NCBI GenBank assembly: GCA_964390335.1
Contig: CAYMHU010000007.1
Location: 1-64,000 of the forward strand
From: Granulosicoccus sp964390335
GTDB taxonomy: Bacteria > Pseudomonadota > Gammaproteobacteria > Granulosicoccales > Granulosicoccaceae
DNA length: 64,000 nt
Direction: 5' to 3'
The notes beneath the pieces are model-generated. The model searched no databases and was not told the DNA's origin. It worked only from the letters and a program-made list of their open reading frames with translations. Each line of letters starts with the position of its first letter. The first letter of the stretch is position 1. The position numbers were made by a program, and so were the translations under genes. Below are positions 45,537-55,136 of this stretch, piece by piece.

Positions 45537-47060
45537 CTAGTTAACAATCTTGCCGGGATTTAGGATGTGTTTGGCATCTAATGCGTTTTTTAATAGTTGC
45601 ATGGTTGCAATTTCTTCGGGTGTTCGCGAGTAGTGTAAGTAAGGTTTTTTAAGTAGCCCGATGCCGTGCTCCGCCGATACTGAACCCCCAAGGGCTGTTA
45701 GTGGCTCAAATACAATTTTGTTACTGGTTTCATAGCATCGTTGCTCAGTTTCAGAAAAGGCAGCGATGGCAGTGGTTGTTGCGGCCGATTCAGACGCATA
45801 GTTTTGCGGGAAGGGTGCAACCGTTACGTGTAAGTTACTGTCTGCTAAATGCCCGTAAGCATACATGGTTGCATCTGGCCACTGTTCCTTAAGCTTGTTT
45901 TCTACATCATCCAGATACGATTGCATGGACGCTATTGGCAAACTAATATCGTAGATAAACGCGGGTTGGTGCTTTAAAACAATATCCACATTCTCACGTA
46001 TTTGCCAGACATCGGCTCTATCTTGTTCTGATTGAGGCACCATTGCATCCACAATTAACCCGCTATTCATAGCCGATTCCAGCGCCAGCATAAACTGACT
46101 TTCATCTTGCTCGGGATTTGCGCCGCGCGTTTCCATAACAACATACAAAGCATAGTTGCTTGATAAAGCCGCTTTTGCTGCTCCTTGAATCTGCTCGTTT
46201 GTCACCAGCGAGTAATACTCGTTCCACAGAACCTCGAATGCGTTTAAATTCTCGTTAAACTGTTGCGACATGTATTTTAATGTGTCGGTTACTTGGTCAA
46301 AGTTTTCAAACGCAAGCAGTGCTGTGTTGACCGACGCCGTGTTTGGCCGTAGTCGTAGTACGGCGCGGGTAATCACGCCAAGTGTGCCCTCACTACCAAT
46401 AAACAGTTGCTTGAGATCATAGCCAGCATTGTTTTTCATCATGGCATTCATTGAGCTTAATATGGTGCCATCTGCCAACACGGCTTCGATACCCAACACC
46501 TGTTCTCGCGTCATGCCGTAGCGCAATACGGATAATCCTCCAGCGTTGGTAGCAATGGTTCCACCAATTGTGCATGAACCCCTGGCTCCTAAGTCGAGCC
46601 CGTATAAAAGACCCGCTGATTGCGCTTTGTCTTGCACAGATTGCAAAACGCAACCTGCTTGTACTGTGATGGTCTTACCCACCGGGTCAATCGATTCGAT
46701 GTTGCACATGCGTTCCAGCGACAATATGATGTCGTCTGCTGTGCTTTTTTCACCGTCAGCCAAGCCCGTTTTGCCGCCGTGGGTGACGACCGCTTGACCT
46801 GCATCGTGGCAAACCTTCATCACGGCGCTCACTTGTGCGGTATTTAGTGGCTTTACCAGTGCTTTAGCTGTTAAGGGAGATGCATCCCAGAAATGGGTTG
46901 CGCGATTCCGCACATCATCGCCGGTTAATACGTGCTCCGCACCAACTATTTCCACTAATAATCCAAGCAGTTCGGACAATGTTTCACCTTCTAGGGTTGG
47001 GTTCCGAGAATGTTCCAATATACCGTCAAATTGGCGTCTTACGGAATTATTCTGGCGCAT
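45537..47060 (-). CDS. FAD-linked 2-hydroxyacid dehydrogenase (GlcD/D-lactate dehydrogenase type)
   Basis: This 507-residue protein is of the VAO/PCMH flavoprotein family. The FAD-binding N domain shows VVTHGGKTGLADGEKS and GLDLGARGSCTIGGTIATNAGG. The C-terminal cap carries AYGHLADSNLHV (metal/substrate His) and SAEHGIGLLKKPY. It oxidises a D-2-hydroxy acid such as D-lactate, glycolate or D-2-hydroxyglutarate and passes electrons to quinone or cytochrome. The ATG at 47060 is preferred to a GTG three codons upstream. It is divergent from the HlyD cluster. Confidence 0.9.
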   Translation of the reverse strand: MRQNNSVRRQFDGILEHSRNPTLEGETLSELLGLLVEIVGAEHVLTGDDVRNRATHFWDASPLTAKALVKPLNTAQVSAVMKVCHDAGQAVVTHGGKTGLADGEKSTADDIILSLERMCNIESIDPVGKTITVQAGCVLQSVQDKAQSAGLLYGLDLGARGSCTIGGTIATNAGGLSVLRYGMTREQVLGIEAVLADGTILSSMNAMMKNNAGYDLKQLFIGSEGTLGVITRAVLRLRPNTASVNTALLAFENFDQVTDTLKYMSQQFNENLNAFEVLWNEYYSLVTNEQIQGAAKAALSSNYALYVVMETRGANPEQDESQFMLALESAMNSGLIVDAMVPQSEQDRADVWQIRENVDIVLKHQPAFIYDISLPIASMQSYLDDVENKLKEQWPDATMYAYGHLADSNLHVTVAPFPQNYASESAATTTAIAAFSETEQRCYETSNKIVFEPLTALGGSVSAEHGIGLLKKPYLHYSRTPEEIATMQLLKNALDAKHILNPGKIVN

Positions 47061-47122
47061 TAGTTGCACATTAGAGTAATCATTTCTTGGTAGGTAACAG
47101 GCTTTGTAGGCCGAAATATCCG

Positions 47123-48967
47123 ATGCAGGCTACACCGTTACAGATAGGGTGCAAAGAACGTTCGGAACCACACGCTCGGTATACGAGTTCCTGGGCTAGA
47201 AATAATTTGACCTGGCTGCAAGAGATGTTGCCCGGCTCACACAGCTTGTTTCTATTCGACTGCAATTCACATGATGCAGTGCTCTGCGGCAGCTGTCCGG
47301 AAACTGCCCAGCTCAGCACTGCGATCAGTGCTGTTGTTGATTCTTGCCGTAGTCATCAGCATCCGGCTTATGTTCATCAAAATACCCAAACGCAAAGCAT
47401 GGCTAAACAGCACAGCATGCTGTGCATACACCTGACGCTGGGTAAACACAAAGATGCCTACAGACTTGTTGTCGTTGGGAATGAACTAAACGAGGCGCAA
47501 CGTAAAACGGCGATACACTTGATTCAATGGGCGAGTCAGCGATTTGAGTTGGACGACCAGGCCACATCAGTTGATTCTTCTAAGCCCGCAGAACCCACAA
47601 CCAGCCCGGCGAGTCAGTTGTCTTTAAGTATGTTGTCCGCATTGTCACAGCATGGTGATTCGACGGCTCTTGCGTTCACCTTAGTCAATTCGTTAGTCAG
47701 ATTGTGTGGTTGCGCCCGGGTGTCGCTGGCTCATTGTGATAATGGAAAGTTGGAACTACTGGCGATGTCTGGTCAGGCCAGTATTGATAAGCGTCGCGAT
47801 CTTGCGCGTTCTTTACTGGCGTTGATGCGTGAAACTGTTGATGCGCAAGCGGTGTTGTGTCCACAGCCCGAGAATGCGCCTGACTTACCTGCACACGAGC
47901 ATTTCCACAAGGAGCATGGTCAACATTCGATAATGTCTTTCTGTTTTGCCAAAACACCAATTGATCAGTTCGTTATTGTATTAGAGCGAGGCAAAGCGCA
48001 GCACTTTGTGCCCACCCAGCTACAAACGATTATGGCTATGGTGGAAGCTCCGGGGGTATTGCTGCAGACTCAGTATCAAACCCAGTCGTCAACGACTCAA
48101 AAATTCATGCGCGCCATAAGGCAAGGTTTCGTTAGTTGGAATCGTATTGGTCAGTGGTCTGCAAAACGAATTTTGTGGGTTTCAAGTGTTGCGGCTTTAG
48201 CCTTACTATGCGTGCTTCCCGTTAAGCATCGCGTATCAACCACGGCATTTATAGATGCTGCTGATCGTCAAGTGTTGGTTGCACCGGAAGATGGCTTTAT
48301 TTTATCTGCCCATGCAAGAGCAGGCGATTTTGTTGAAGAGGGCGCCTTGCTCGCTACATTGGACACGCGCGAGCTATCGTTAAGCGCGGACAAGTGGCTT
48401 AGCGAAAAAACCAAAAACGATCAAGCTTATGCAAAAGCCTTAGCAGTCCATGATCGAATTGAGTTGAGTCGGCTTCGTGCTGATGCTCAGCGTATCGATG
48501 CTGAACTGAATCTTGTTCAGCAAAAACTACGTCGCAGCGAAATTCGAGCACCTTTTAATGGCGTACTACTGACCGGGGATTGGACACAGGCGTTGGGTGC
48601 ACCTGTCGGGCTTGGTGATGTGTTGTTTGAACTGGCGTCCACCGAGCAATATCGATTAATTCTTGAGGTTGATGAGCATGATGTGAGTTATATACAGCCC
48701 GGTCAGATGGCGGACTTACGCATGGCTTCATTGCCTGGCAGTAGTTTTAAAGCCGAGTTGGAGGCGGTCATGCCGGTTGCCGTTTCCGAGCAAGGCCGCA
48801 GCGCTTTCCAGATAACAGCTGCAATAGATGGTGGTGCGAACAAACTCCGGCCCGGAATGCAAGGTGTCGGTAAAGTGCTTATTGGAGAGAGATCGTTGCT
48901 GTGGGTTTACACCCATAAAATGGTTGAGCTGGTTCAATATTACGCATGGAAATTGGGCTTGCTGTGA
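47123..48967 (+). CDS. Membrane-fusion (HlyD-type) protein with cytoplasmic GAF-like domain
   Basis: This 614-residue protein has an unusual order. A variable N-terminal region (about 1-150) and a GAF-like domain (about 168-313) are followed by one transmembrane helix (about 349-367). A biotinyl-lipoyl/HlyD barrel then faces the periplasm (about 373-588), with a coiled coil near RADAQRIDAELNLVQQKL. It could sense a small molecule inside and alter a periplasmic adaptor outside. The start is either TTG 47087 or ATG 47123; neither has a strong ribosome site. The M50 gene overlaps its end by 22 nt. Confidence 0.8.
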   Translation: MQATPLQIGCKERSEPHARYTSSWARNNLTWLQEMLPGSHSLFLFDCNSHDAVLCGSCPETAQLSTAISAVVDSCRSHQHPAYVHQNTQTQSMAKQHSMLCIHLTLGKHKDAYRLVVVGNELNEAQRKTAIHLIQWASQRFELDDQATSVDSSKPAEPTTSPASQLSLSMLSALSQHGDSTALAFTLVNSLVRLCGCARVSLAHCDNGKLELLAMSGQASIDKRRDLARSLLALMRETVDAQAVLCPQPENAPDLPAHEHFHKEHGQHSIMSFCFAKTPIDQFVIVLERGKAQHFVPTQLQTIMAMVEAPGVLLQTQYQTQSSTTQKFMRAIRQGFVSWNRIGQWSAKRILWVSSVAALALLCVLPVKHRVSTTAFIDAADRQVLVAPEDGFILSAHARAGDFVEEGALLATLDTRELSLSADKWLSEKTKNDQAYAKALAVHDRIELSRLRADAQRIDAELNLVQQKLRRSEIRAPFNGVLLTGDWTQALGAPVGLGDVLFELASTEQYRLILEVDEHDVSYIQPGQMADLRMASLPGSSFKAELEAVMPVAVSEQGRSAFQITAAIDGGANKLRPGMQGVGKVLIGERSLLWVYTHKMVELVQYYAWKLGLL

Positions 48968-51093
48968 ACGGTGAGAATGCACTTTGGGAACAGATAAAGC
49001 ACTGTAAGCCAATTGTGTTACCCGGCATCAGTGTTGATGTTCGCGAAATTCGTAATGAACAATGGACTATCGTCAGGAACCGAGCGAGTGGTACAAACTT
49101 GCGATTAAATTCGCATGGTGCGGGCTTGTTTGCTCGCATAAACGGTAACACGACATTAGAAGATTTACTGGCAACCAACGATGCAGGCAATTCCTCACCC
49201 GAAGAGCTGATCTCCTGGATTGCGTCTCTGTGTACCACAGGTGTGGTTTCGCTACAATCAGATGGTGATGCGGAAATGTTATTCCAGCACTATTGTCGTC
49301 AAAAAAAAGCTCGCCGATTTCAAAGTATTAAAAACCCCTTGGCAGTTAAAGTTCCACTGCATAACCCGGATGTTTGGCTAGCCGGTGTTGTTCAGCGTCT
49401 GCGATGGCTGTTTTGCCGGCACGCCTTATATGCTGCTTTGGCTGTAATTGTGGTGGGTATCGTTGCTAGCATTGTTAATTTTGATTCCATAAAAGAAGAA
49501 TTTATACGCACCGCGCAAAGCCCCACGCATTGGTGGCTTTATGTGGTGATGTACCCAGCGTTAAAAGCACTGCATGAATTCGCGCACGCAGCGTTAATTA
49601 AGCGCTGGGGTGGGGCTGTCCATGAAATGGGTATTACGTTTTTGGTATTGATGCCCATTCCGTACATAGATGCATCTGATGCTTGGATGTTTTCTAAGAA
49701 GTCTCAACGCATACTGGTCAGTGCCGCTGGTATGTTGGCCGAGTGCGTTGTCGCTTCACTGGCGTTGTGTGTGTTCTTAACTGTCGAGCCTGGCGTAATA
49801 CGAAACTTGGCGTTCGCATTGTTTGTCATGGGTTCTTTATCCACCTTATTGTTTAATGCCAATCCCTTATTGAAATTCGACGGTTATTACATGCTACAGG
49901 ATTGGCTTGATATTCCGAATCTGGCCAGTCGCTCTTTTGCGTATTGTCGCTATTTGGCTCGACGGTATCTGTTTCGGGTGGGTCAGGCTCGCTCACCGAG
50001 TTTTGCTCACCACGAACGCCGCTGGCTTATTGCTTACGGTGTTTTATCGGCAATGTACCGGTGCTTTATAACCATGGTTATTGCCTTATTTTTGGCATCG
50101 CATTTCTTGGCTTTGGGCGTAGGTTTGGCTTTGTACGCGCTATATCAGTTACTCATCAAACCGATGACTGGCTTGGTTCAGTATCTGCGTAGCGCAGCGG
50201 AGTTAGATGGCGTGCGTAGCAGGGCTGCATCAGTTTGTGTTGGGCTGTTCACGGTTGCGCTGATCACTGTTGGCTTATTGCCTTTACCGTCATCTACCCG
50301 TGCTGAAGGTATTGTATGGGTACCACAGCAGGCTCAGTTATTTGCGTCAAATGATGGGGTAATAGACGCGATACTCGTGCAAGTGGGTGATCGCGTTTCA
50401 GCAGGCCAACTGGTCATGCAATTACGTTCTCCCGAGTTAGCCACAAAAATCGAGGTGGTTAAGGCGCAACAAGCAGCAGCGCGGGTTCAATACACAGCAT
50501 TGCGTAGCACAGACTCAACGGCTGCGAAAGTGATGCTCAGCGATTTACAAATGCTGGATGCTGAGCTTAATGATTTGAAGGCGCAATCTGCTGCGTTGAA
50601 CGTAGCGGCAACCACCGATGGCATATTCGGCGTAGAAAAAAGCGGCGCGTTGATTGGTAAGCACGTTAAACAAGGCGAATTGTTGGCCTATGTCGTTAAC
50701 AAACGCGAGGTGCTGGTTAAAGCGGTTTTACCTCAACGCAGTATCGAGCGTATGCAGGATGGAGTGGTTAATACCCGAGTTAGACTTTCTGACGCATTCG
50801 GTTCGGTGCTCGTCGCTAACTTGACGCGTCAGACCCCCGCCGCGTCGAATAGCTTACCTAGCCCCGCGCTAGCATACGATGGCCGCAGCGGCATAGCAGT
50901 TGCATCGCAGGATAACGAAGAACTAAAAACGCTGGAAAACGTGTTCCACATAGAGATCGACTTGCCCTCTGATATCGACATCGCTGGGGTAGGAGGACGA
51001 GCCTATGTGACGTTACAGCATAAGCCTGAGTCGCTTGGTAAGCGATGGTGGCGATCAACGCGACAATTGCTACTTAAACAACTGACGGTTTAA
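48946..51093 (+). CDS. PqqD-like / M50 site-2 metalloprotease / HlyD fusion protein
   Basis: This 715-residue membrane protein has three parts. A PqqD-like winged-helix region (about 25-105) shows WTIVRNRASGTNLRLNSHG and an SPEELISWIASL helix, like RiPP recognition elements. An M50 zinc protease core with six or more helices carries HEFAH (210-214) and NPLLKFDGYY with Asp312. A C-terminal HlyD-type periplasmic part follows (about 455-690). Relatives are annotated as peptide zinc metalloproteases, such as YydH of Bacillus, in peptide export. The zinc ligands are intact, so it is likely an active intramembrane protease. Confidence 0.85.
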   Translation: MEIGLAVNGENALWEQIKHCKPIVLPGISVDVREIRNEQWTIVRNRASGTNLRLNSHGAGLFARINGNTTLEDLLATNDAGNSSPEELISWIASLCTTGVVSLQSDGDAEMLFQHYCRQKKARRFQSIKNPLAVKVPLHNPDVWLAGVVQRLRWLFCRHALYAALAVIVVGIVASIVNFDSIKEEFIRTAQSPTHWWLYVVMYPALKALHEFAHAALIKRWGGAVHEMGITFLVLMPIPYIDASDAWMFSKKSQRILVSAAGMLAECVVASLALCVFLTVEPGVIRNLAFALFVMGSLSTLLFNANPLLKFDGYYMLQDWLDIPNLASRSFAYCRYLARRYLFRVGQARSPSFAHHERRWLIAYGVLSAMYRCFITMVIALFLASHFLALGVGLALYALYQLLIKPMTGLVQYLRSAAELDGVRSRAASVCVGLFTVALITVGLLPLPSSTRAEGIVWVPQQAQLFASNDGVIDAILVQVGDRVSAGQLVMQLRSPELATKIEVVKAQQAAARVQYTALRSTDSTAAKVMLSDLQMLDAELNDLKAQSAALNVAATTDGIFGVEKSGALIGKHVKQGELLAYVVNKREVLVKAVLPQRSIERMQDGVVNTRVRLSDAFGSVLVANLTRQTPAASNSLPSPALAYDGRSGIAVASQDNEELKTLENVFHIEIDLPSDIDIAGVGGRAYVTLQHKPESLGKRWWRSTRQLLLKQLTV

Positions 51094-51103
51094 CACGACA
51101 CCG

Positions 51104-51994
51104 ATGAGACTACGCAATAATAAAATCAGTAATCAGAACGCTGTTATTCCGGCACGTGAAAAAAAACCGGTGCTGGCTGGGCTGTGCGCTTATATGGTTG
51201 TGTGTGGAATGGTTACCACAACGCCTTTATTTGCGGAACGCGCAATCTTACCAAACTTGGATTGCGTTGTTGAACCAAGCGAGGTGGTCATGCTTGGGTC
51301 CGCGGTACCTGGACAACTCGCACACACTTCATTCGACAAAACCGATTTTGTGAGTGCAGGTGACGTCATGGCTCGACTTGAATCCAGTGTGGAGCGGGCT
51401 TCGCTTGCGTTAGCTGAAGAAGTTGCCCGGCATGCAACGGGTGTTGAGCTACGTCGTGCTTCGGCGGCTTTTGGGGAAAGAACCCGTGAGAGGAACGCTC
51501 GACTGGTTAAAACATCTTCGATTTCCAATCAAGCAATGGATCAGGTAAACACCGAAACAGAAATAGCCAAGCTACAGGTACGGCAGGAGATAGAAAATAA
51601 ACGGCTAGCTGATTTACGTGTAGCGCGAGAACGAGCAGCGCTTGAGCGGCGATCAATTATTTCGCCTATCCACGGCACGGTTGTGGAGCGTTTTAAATCA
51701 GCAGGTGAGTATGTAGACAGCGAACCCGTATATGAGATTGCTCAGCTGGATCCCTTGCATGTTGAAGTTATCGTACCGTTGGAGCATCTTGGCAAGGTTG
51801 AGTCGGGTATGTTGGGTGAGGTAACGTTGTTTGCTCCCGGATTCGAAAATTCAACGCTTAATGCAGTTGTGCGTCGTATCGATGCGGTATCAGATGCTGC
51901 AAGCGCGACATACGGTATACGACTGGAGCTTGATAATCCTGATATGACTATACCAAGCGGTGTGCGATGCCAAGTCAGTATTTCGGCTTCCTGA
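51104..51994 (+). CDS. HlyD/RND-type periplasmic adaptor protein
   Basis: This 296-residue protein has a single N-terminal membrane helix or signal (about 24-44), a lipoyl domain and an alpha-hairpin (about 110-185). The barrel-type segment YVDSEPVYEIAQLDPLHVEVIVPLEHL closes it. It lacks an RND pump gene or ABC exporter next door. It starts 11 nt after the M50 gene, so the three genes form one unit. An internal stretch SIISPIHGTVVERF is the usual lipoyl half-motif. Confidence 0.88.
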   Translation: MRLRNNKISNQNAVIPAREKKPVLAGLCAYMVVCGMVTTTPLFAERAILPNLDCVVEPSEVVMLGSAVPGQLAHTSFDKTDFVSAGDVMARLESSVERASLALAEEVARHATGVELRRASAAFGERTRERNARLVKTSSISNQAMDQVNTETEIAKLQVRQEIENKRLADLRVARERAALERRSIISPIHGTVVERFKSAGEYVDSEPVYEIAQLDPLHVEVIVPLEHLGKVESGMLGEVTLFAPGFENSTLNAVVRRIDAVSDAASATYGIRLELDNPDMTIPSGVRCQVSISAS

Positions 51995-52061
51995 GTCTGT
52001 TAGTGATTGCTTAGATATCAACGGTTAGTTTTGACATAGTCAGGGATATTAGCGAAAGGTT

Positions 52062-55000
52062 ATGTTTGCAAAACTAAAAGCGATATACAATTGGTTGCCA
52101 TCTTTTTCGCCGCGATTTCATATCGCGTTCGGATTGTCTTCCTTACTTTCCAGTATTGTATTGCTTGCAGTTTTTCTTGGATTTGTGCCTGATCGGGACG
52201 GTGCCGTGCTCGAAGGCCGCATAGCGTTAGCAGAAGCTATCGCATCGACAAGTTCTGTATTGATAAAACGCGGTGACTTCGCCGGTATTAGTGGTACTTT
52301 AAACTTTATCATTGAAAGAAACGCTGATTTAACAGCGGTGGAGCTGCAACGAAAATCTGACAATAGTCGCCGTCTGTTTGGTACTGAGGGTGATAGTGCT
52401 GACGGTGAGTCGCAACCTTTAGAGAAGCAATCTGATCTTGATGGCACGTCCTTGGTTGGTGGCGATATCGTTAGCGTACCGTTAATTCGCAACGACTCGC
52501 TGTGGGGACAGTTACATTTTCAATTTGGTGCCCAGGATTCATCATTATGGTTGGATAAAATTCGGCGATCGCCGCTGAGTTTGATGATCTTTATTGGCAT
52601 GGTCAGCTTGCCACTCTTTTATTTTTATTTGGGCAAAATGCTAAAGGAACTAAACCCGTCTTCAGCGGTGCCTGCACGCGTGCGTTCTGCTCTGGATACT
52701 ATTGCAGAATCATTGTTGGTTTTAGATAAACGTGGCAATCTGGTCTTAGCGAACTCTGCCTTTGCAGAATTAAACGGAAAAGACGCAGACGAATTAGTCG
52801 GTACCAACGTGAATGCTTTACCTTGGGTGCATGAAGATGATGACGCACCAGTTTATCCTTGGCAGTTGGCTTTTGAATCAGGTGAGCCTACGCGTATGGA
52901 TATGGTCACTTATAAAGACAAAAATGGAGAGCAACGGAAGTTCATTGTTAATTGTTCTCCGGTTATGGGTGGGAACCAAAAAGTAGGCGGTGTACTGGTC
53001 AGCATGGATGATGTGACGCTGCTAGAAGAAAAAGAAATGTTGTTGCGTCAATCTATGGAAAAAGCGGAAGCAGCAAATCATGCGAAAACCGCATTCTTAA
53101 GCAACATGAGTCATGAGATACGTACTCCCATGACGGCAATTTTAGGATTTACTGAAGTACTGAAGCGAAGCGGTGAGAACACCTCTGAGCATGAGCGCAT
53201 GCGGCATCTCAATACTATTTCAAATAGCGGTACCCATTTGCTTGAATTGATTAATGATGTGCTGGATTTGTCGAAAGTAGAATCAGGCGCAATGGAAGTG
53301 GAGTCTATACTCTGTGATGCAGCGTCGATTGCGTTCGATGTTAACAAGGTTTTAAAAGTGAAAGCCGATGAAAAAGACGTTGGCTTGAGTATCAATATAG
53401 ATTCACCGCTGCCAGAGTTTATTTACAGCGATCCGTCCCGTTTACGACAGATAATCACTAATCTCGTTGGTAACGCGATTAAGTTCACCGAAGAAGGTGC
53501 AGTCTCAGTCAATATTGAATATAAAGACTGCAAGACTGATCCGCGTTTATTAATTAAAGTGATTGACTCTGGGATTGGAATGTCGGAAGCGCAACTTGCC
53601 ACTATTTTTGATGCGTTTACACAAGCTGATGCATCCATTACCAGGCGTTTTGGCGGCACCGGCTTAGGTCTGTCCATCAGTCGCAAGTTAGCCATTGCGA
53701 TGCAGGGCGATATTGTAGTCACCAGTACAGAAGGTGAGGGTAGTCAGTTCATGATCACTTTACCTGTCGGTGATATAACTAACATAGAGCTGTTATCACC
53801 AGAGCAGGTTCGCGCACGCTTCGATCAGGTTTCAACGATTGCACAGACCAATTGGCGTTTTCCAGATTGCTGTGCGCTGGTTGTCGATGATGGACCTGAG
53901 AATCGTGATCTGCTATCTATTGTGTTATCCGATCTTGGCATCCGCATAGATACAGCAAGCAACGGGTTAGAAGGTGTCAATGCGGTCAGTGAGAACAACT
54001 ACGATATTGTGTTGATGGATATTCAAATGCCGGTCATGGACGGTTATCAGGCTGTGGCTAAGATGCGCGAACTTCAATTTCAGAAACCGATTGTGGCCTT
54101 AACGGCAAATGCGATGAAAGGGTTTGAACAACGCGTTTTGGACGCCGGATTCTCGCATTACATGACGAAACCAATTAATTTGGACAAACTAACTGAGCTG
54201 TTGGCTGAACTGTTAGGTGGTGTCGCAGAAGAGCCGAGTGCAGAGCAGACAATCGTAACACAGGGTAGTGAATCTGAATCTGAGTTAGAGCCTGAGTTGC
54301 ATATGCACGGTGCAGAGTTTCACGAAACATCGCCAGTGTACAGTGAGCTGGCTGAAAGCAACCCAAAATTTCTGCCCATCGCGAAACAGTTTGTTGTTCG
54401 ATTGGACGAGCAGTTGGTCGCAATGCGTTCTGATTTGGCAAAGCAGAAGTTCTTATCTTTGTCCAAGCAGGCTCATTGGTTGAAGGGGTCTGGTGGTACA
54501 GTCGGGTTTGCAGAATTTAAAGATCCTGCTCGAGCATTGGAAAATGCGGCCAAATCGCATAACGCCCAAGAATGTGACGATATCCTCAATAACATAGCAA
54601 ACATCAGGAGCCGAGTCCGGTTCGGTACGGATGATCAATCATCTGGTGTGGTGGGATCAAATGCGAAATTTCCAGAATCTACGCGCCCAGTCACGAAAAT
54701 CGCCAAAACTCCCGATGCTAATCCACTGCCTGTCGATATTAAAGGTGTAAGCAACGATATCGATCCGGTTTTCAGTCGCCTACCAATGGAAAATCCGCGA
54801 TTTAGAGAGCTGGTAGGAAGGTTCATACCTCGTCTCGATGAGCAACTGGTTTCCATGCACGCGGCTGTTGAAGCGGGAAATGCAGATGAGCTGAAACTAT
54901 TGGCGCACTGGATGAAAGGATCAGGCAGTAATGTTGGTTTCGATCAATTTACCAAGCTGGGTGCGTCGCTGGAACAACTTGCGGCAGAGCAAGACTTTGA

Positions 55001-55094
55001 TCAAATTCATCTGAAATTGGTTGAAATCGTTGAGTATTTTGGGCGTATAAAAGCGGGTTGGCAACTATTGCCACCTTTGGATAAAACGGCTTGA
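52062..55094 (+). CDS. Hybrid sensor histidine kinase with PAS, REC and two HPt domains
   Basis: This 1010-residue membrane kinase has two membrane helices (about 22-43 and 172-192) around a periplasmic sensor. A PAS domain (about 207-320) follows, then HisKA with His351 in MSHEIRTPM and HATPase with LVGNAIKF and GGTGLGLSI. REC carries Asp653 in VLMDIQMPVMDGY. Two HPt domains have His805 (AHWLKGSGGT) and His949 (AHWMKGSGSN). Two HPts in one chain are uncommon and could feed two regulators. The gene starts 67 nt after the HlyD cluster on the same strand. Confidence 0.94.
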   Translation: MFAKLKAIYNWLPSFSPRFHIAFGLSSLLSSIVLLAVFLGFVPDRDGAVLEGRIALAEAIASTSSVLIKRGDFAGISGTLNFIIERNADLTAVELQRKSDNSRRLFGTEGDSADGESQPLEKQSDLDGTSLVGGDIVSVPLIRNDSLWGQLHFQFGAQDSSLWLDKIRRSPLSLMIFIGMVSLPLFYFYLGKMLKELNPSSAVPARVRSALDTIAESLLVLDKRGNLVLANSAFAELNGKDADELVGTNVNALPWVHEDDDAPVYPWQLAFESGEPTRMDMVTYKDKNGEQRKFIVNCSPVMGGNQKVGGVLVSMDDVTLLEEKEMLLRQSMEKAEAANHAKTAFLSNMSHEIRTPMTAILGFTEVLKRSGENTSEHERMRHLNTISNSGTHLLELINDVLDLSKVESGAMEVESILCDAASIAFDVNKVLKVKADEKDVGLSINIDSPLPEFIYSDPSRLRQIITNLVGNAIKFTEEGAVSVNIEYKDCKTDPRLLIKVIDSGIGMSEAQLATIFDAFTQADASITRRFGGTGLGLSISRKLAIAMQGDIVVTSTEGEGSQFMITLPVGDITNIELLSPEQVRARFDQVSTIAQTNWRFPDCCALVVDDGPENRDLLSIVLSDLGIRIDTASNGLEGVNAVSENNYDIVLMDIQMPVMDGYQAVAKMRELQFQKPIVALTANAMKGFEQRVLDAGFSHYMTKPINLDKLTELLAELLGGVAEEPSAEQTIVTQGSESESELEPELHMHGAEFHETSPVYSELAESNPKFLPIAKQFVVRLDEQLVAMRSDLAKQKFLSLSKQAHWLKGSGGTVGFAEFKDPARALENAAKSHNAQECDDILNNIANIRSRVRFGTDDQSSGVVGSNAKFPESTRPVTKIAKTPDANPLPVDIKGVSNDIDPVFSRLPMENPRFRELVGRFIPRLDEQLVSMHAAVEAGNADELKLLAHWMKGSGSNVGFDQFTKLGASLEQLAAEQDFDQIHLKLVEIVEYFGRIKAGWQLLPPLDKTA

Positions 55095-55136
55095 CGGTTT
55101 GTGGCTATACGAGCTGTTAGCGGATAAATATAACGA

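Noticed and set aside
47123..51994. Type I secretion or RND efflux operon
   Set aside because: No ABC transporter, RND pump or TolC-like gene is adjacent; the presence of the M50 core and GAF domain does not fit a simple efflux operon.
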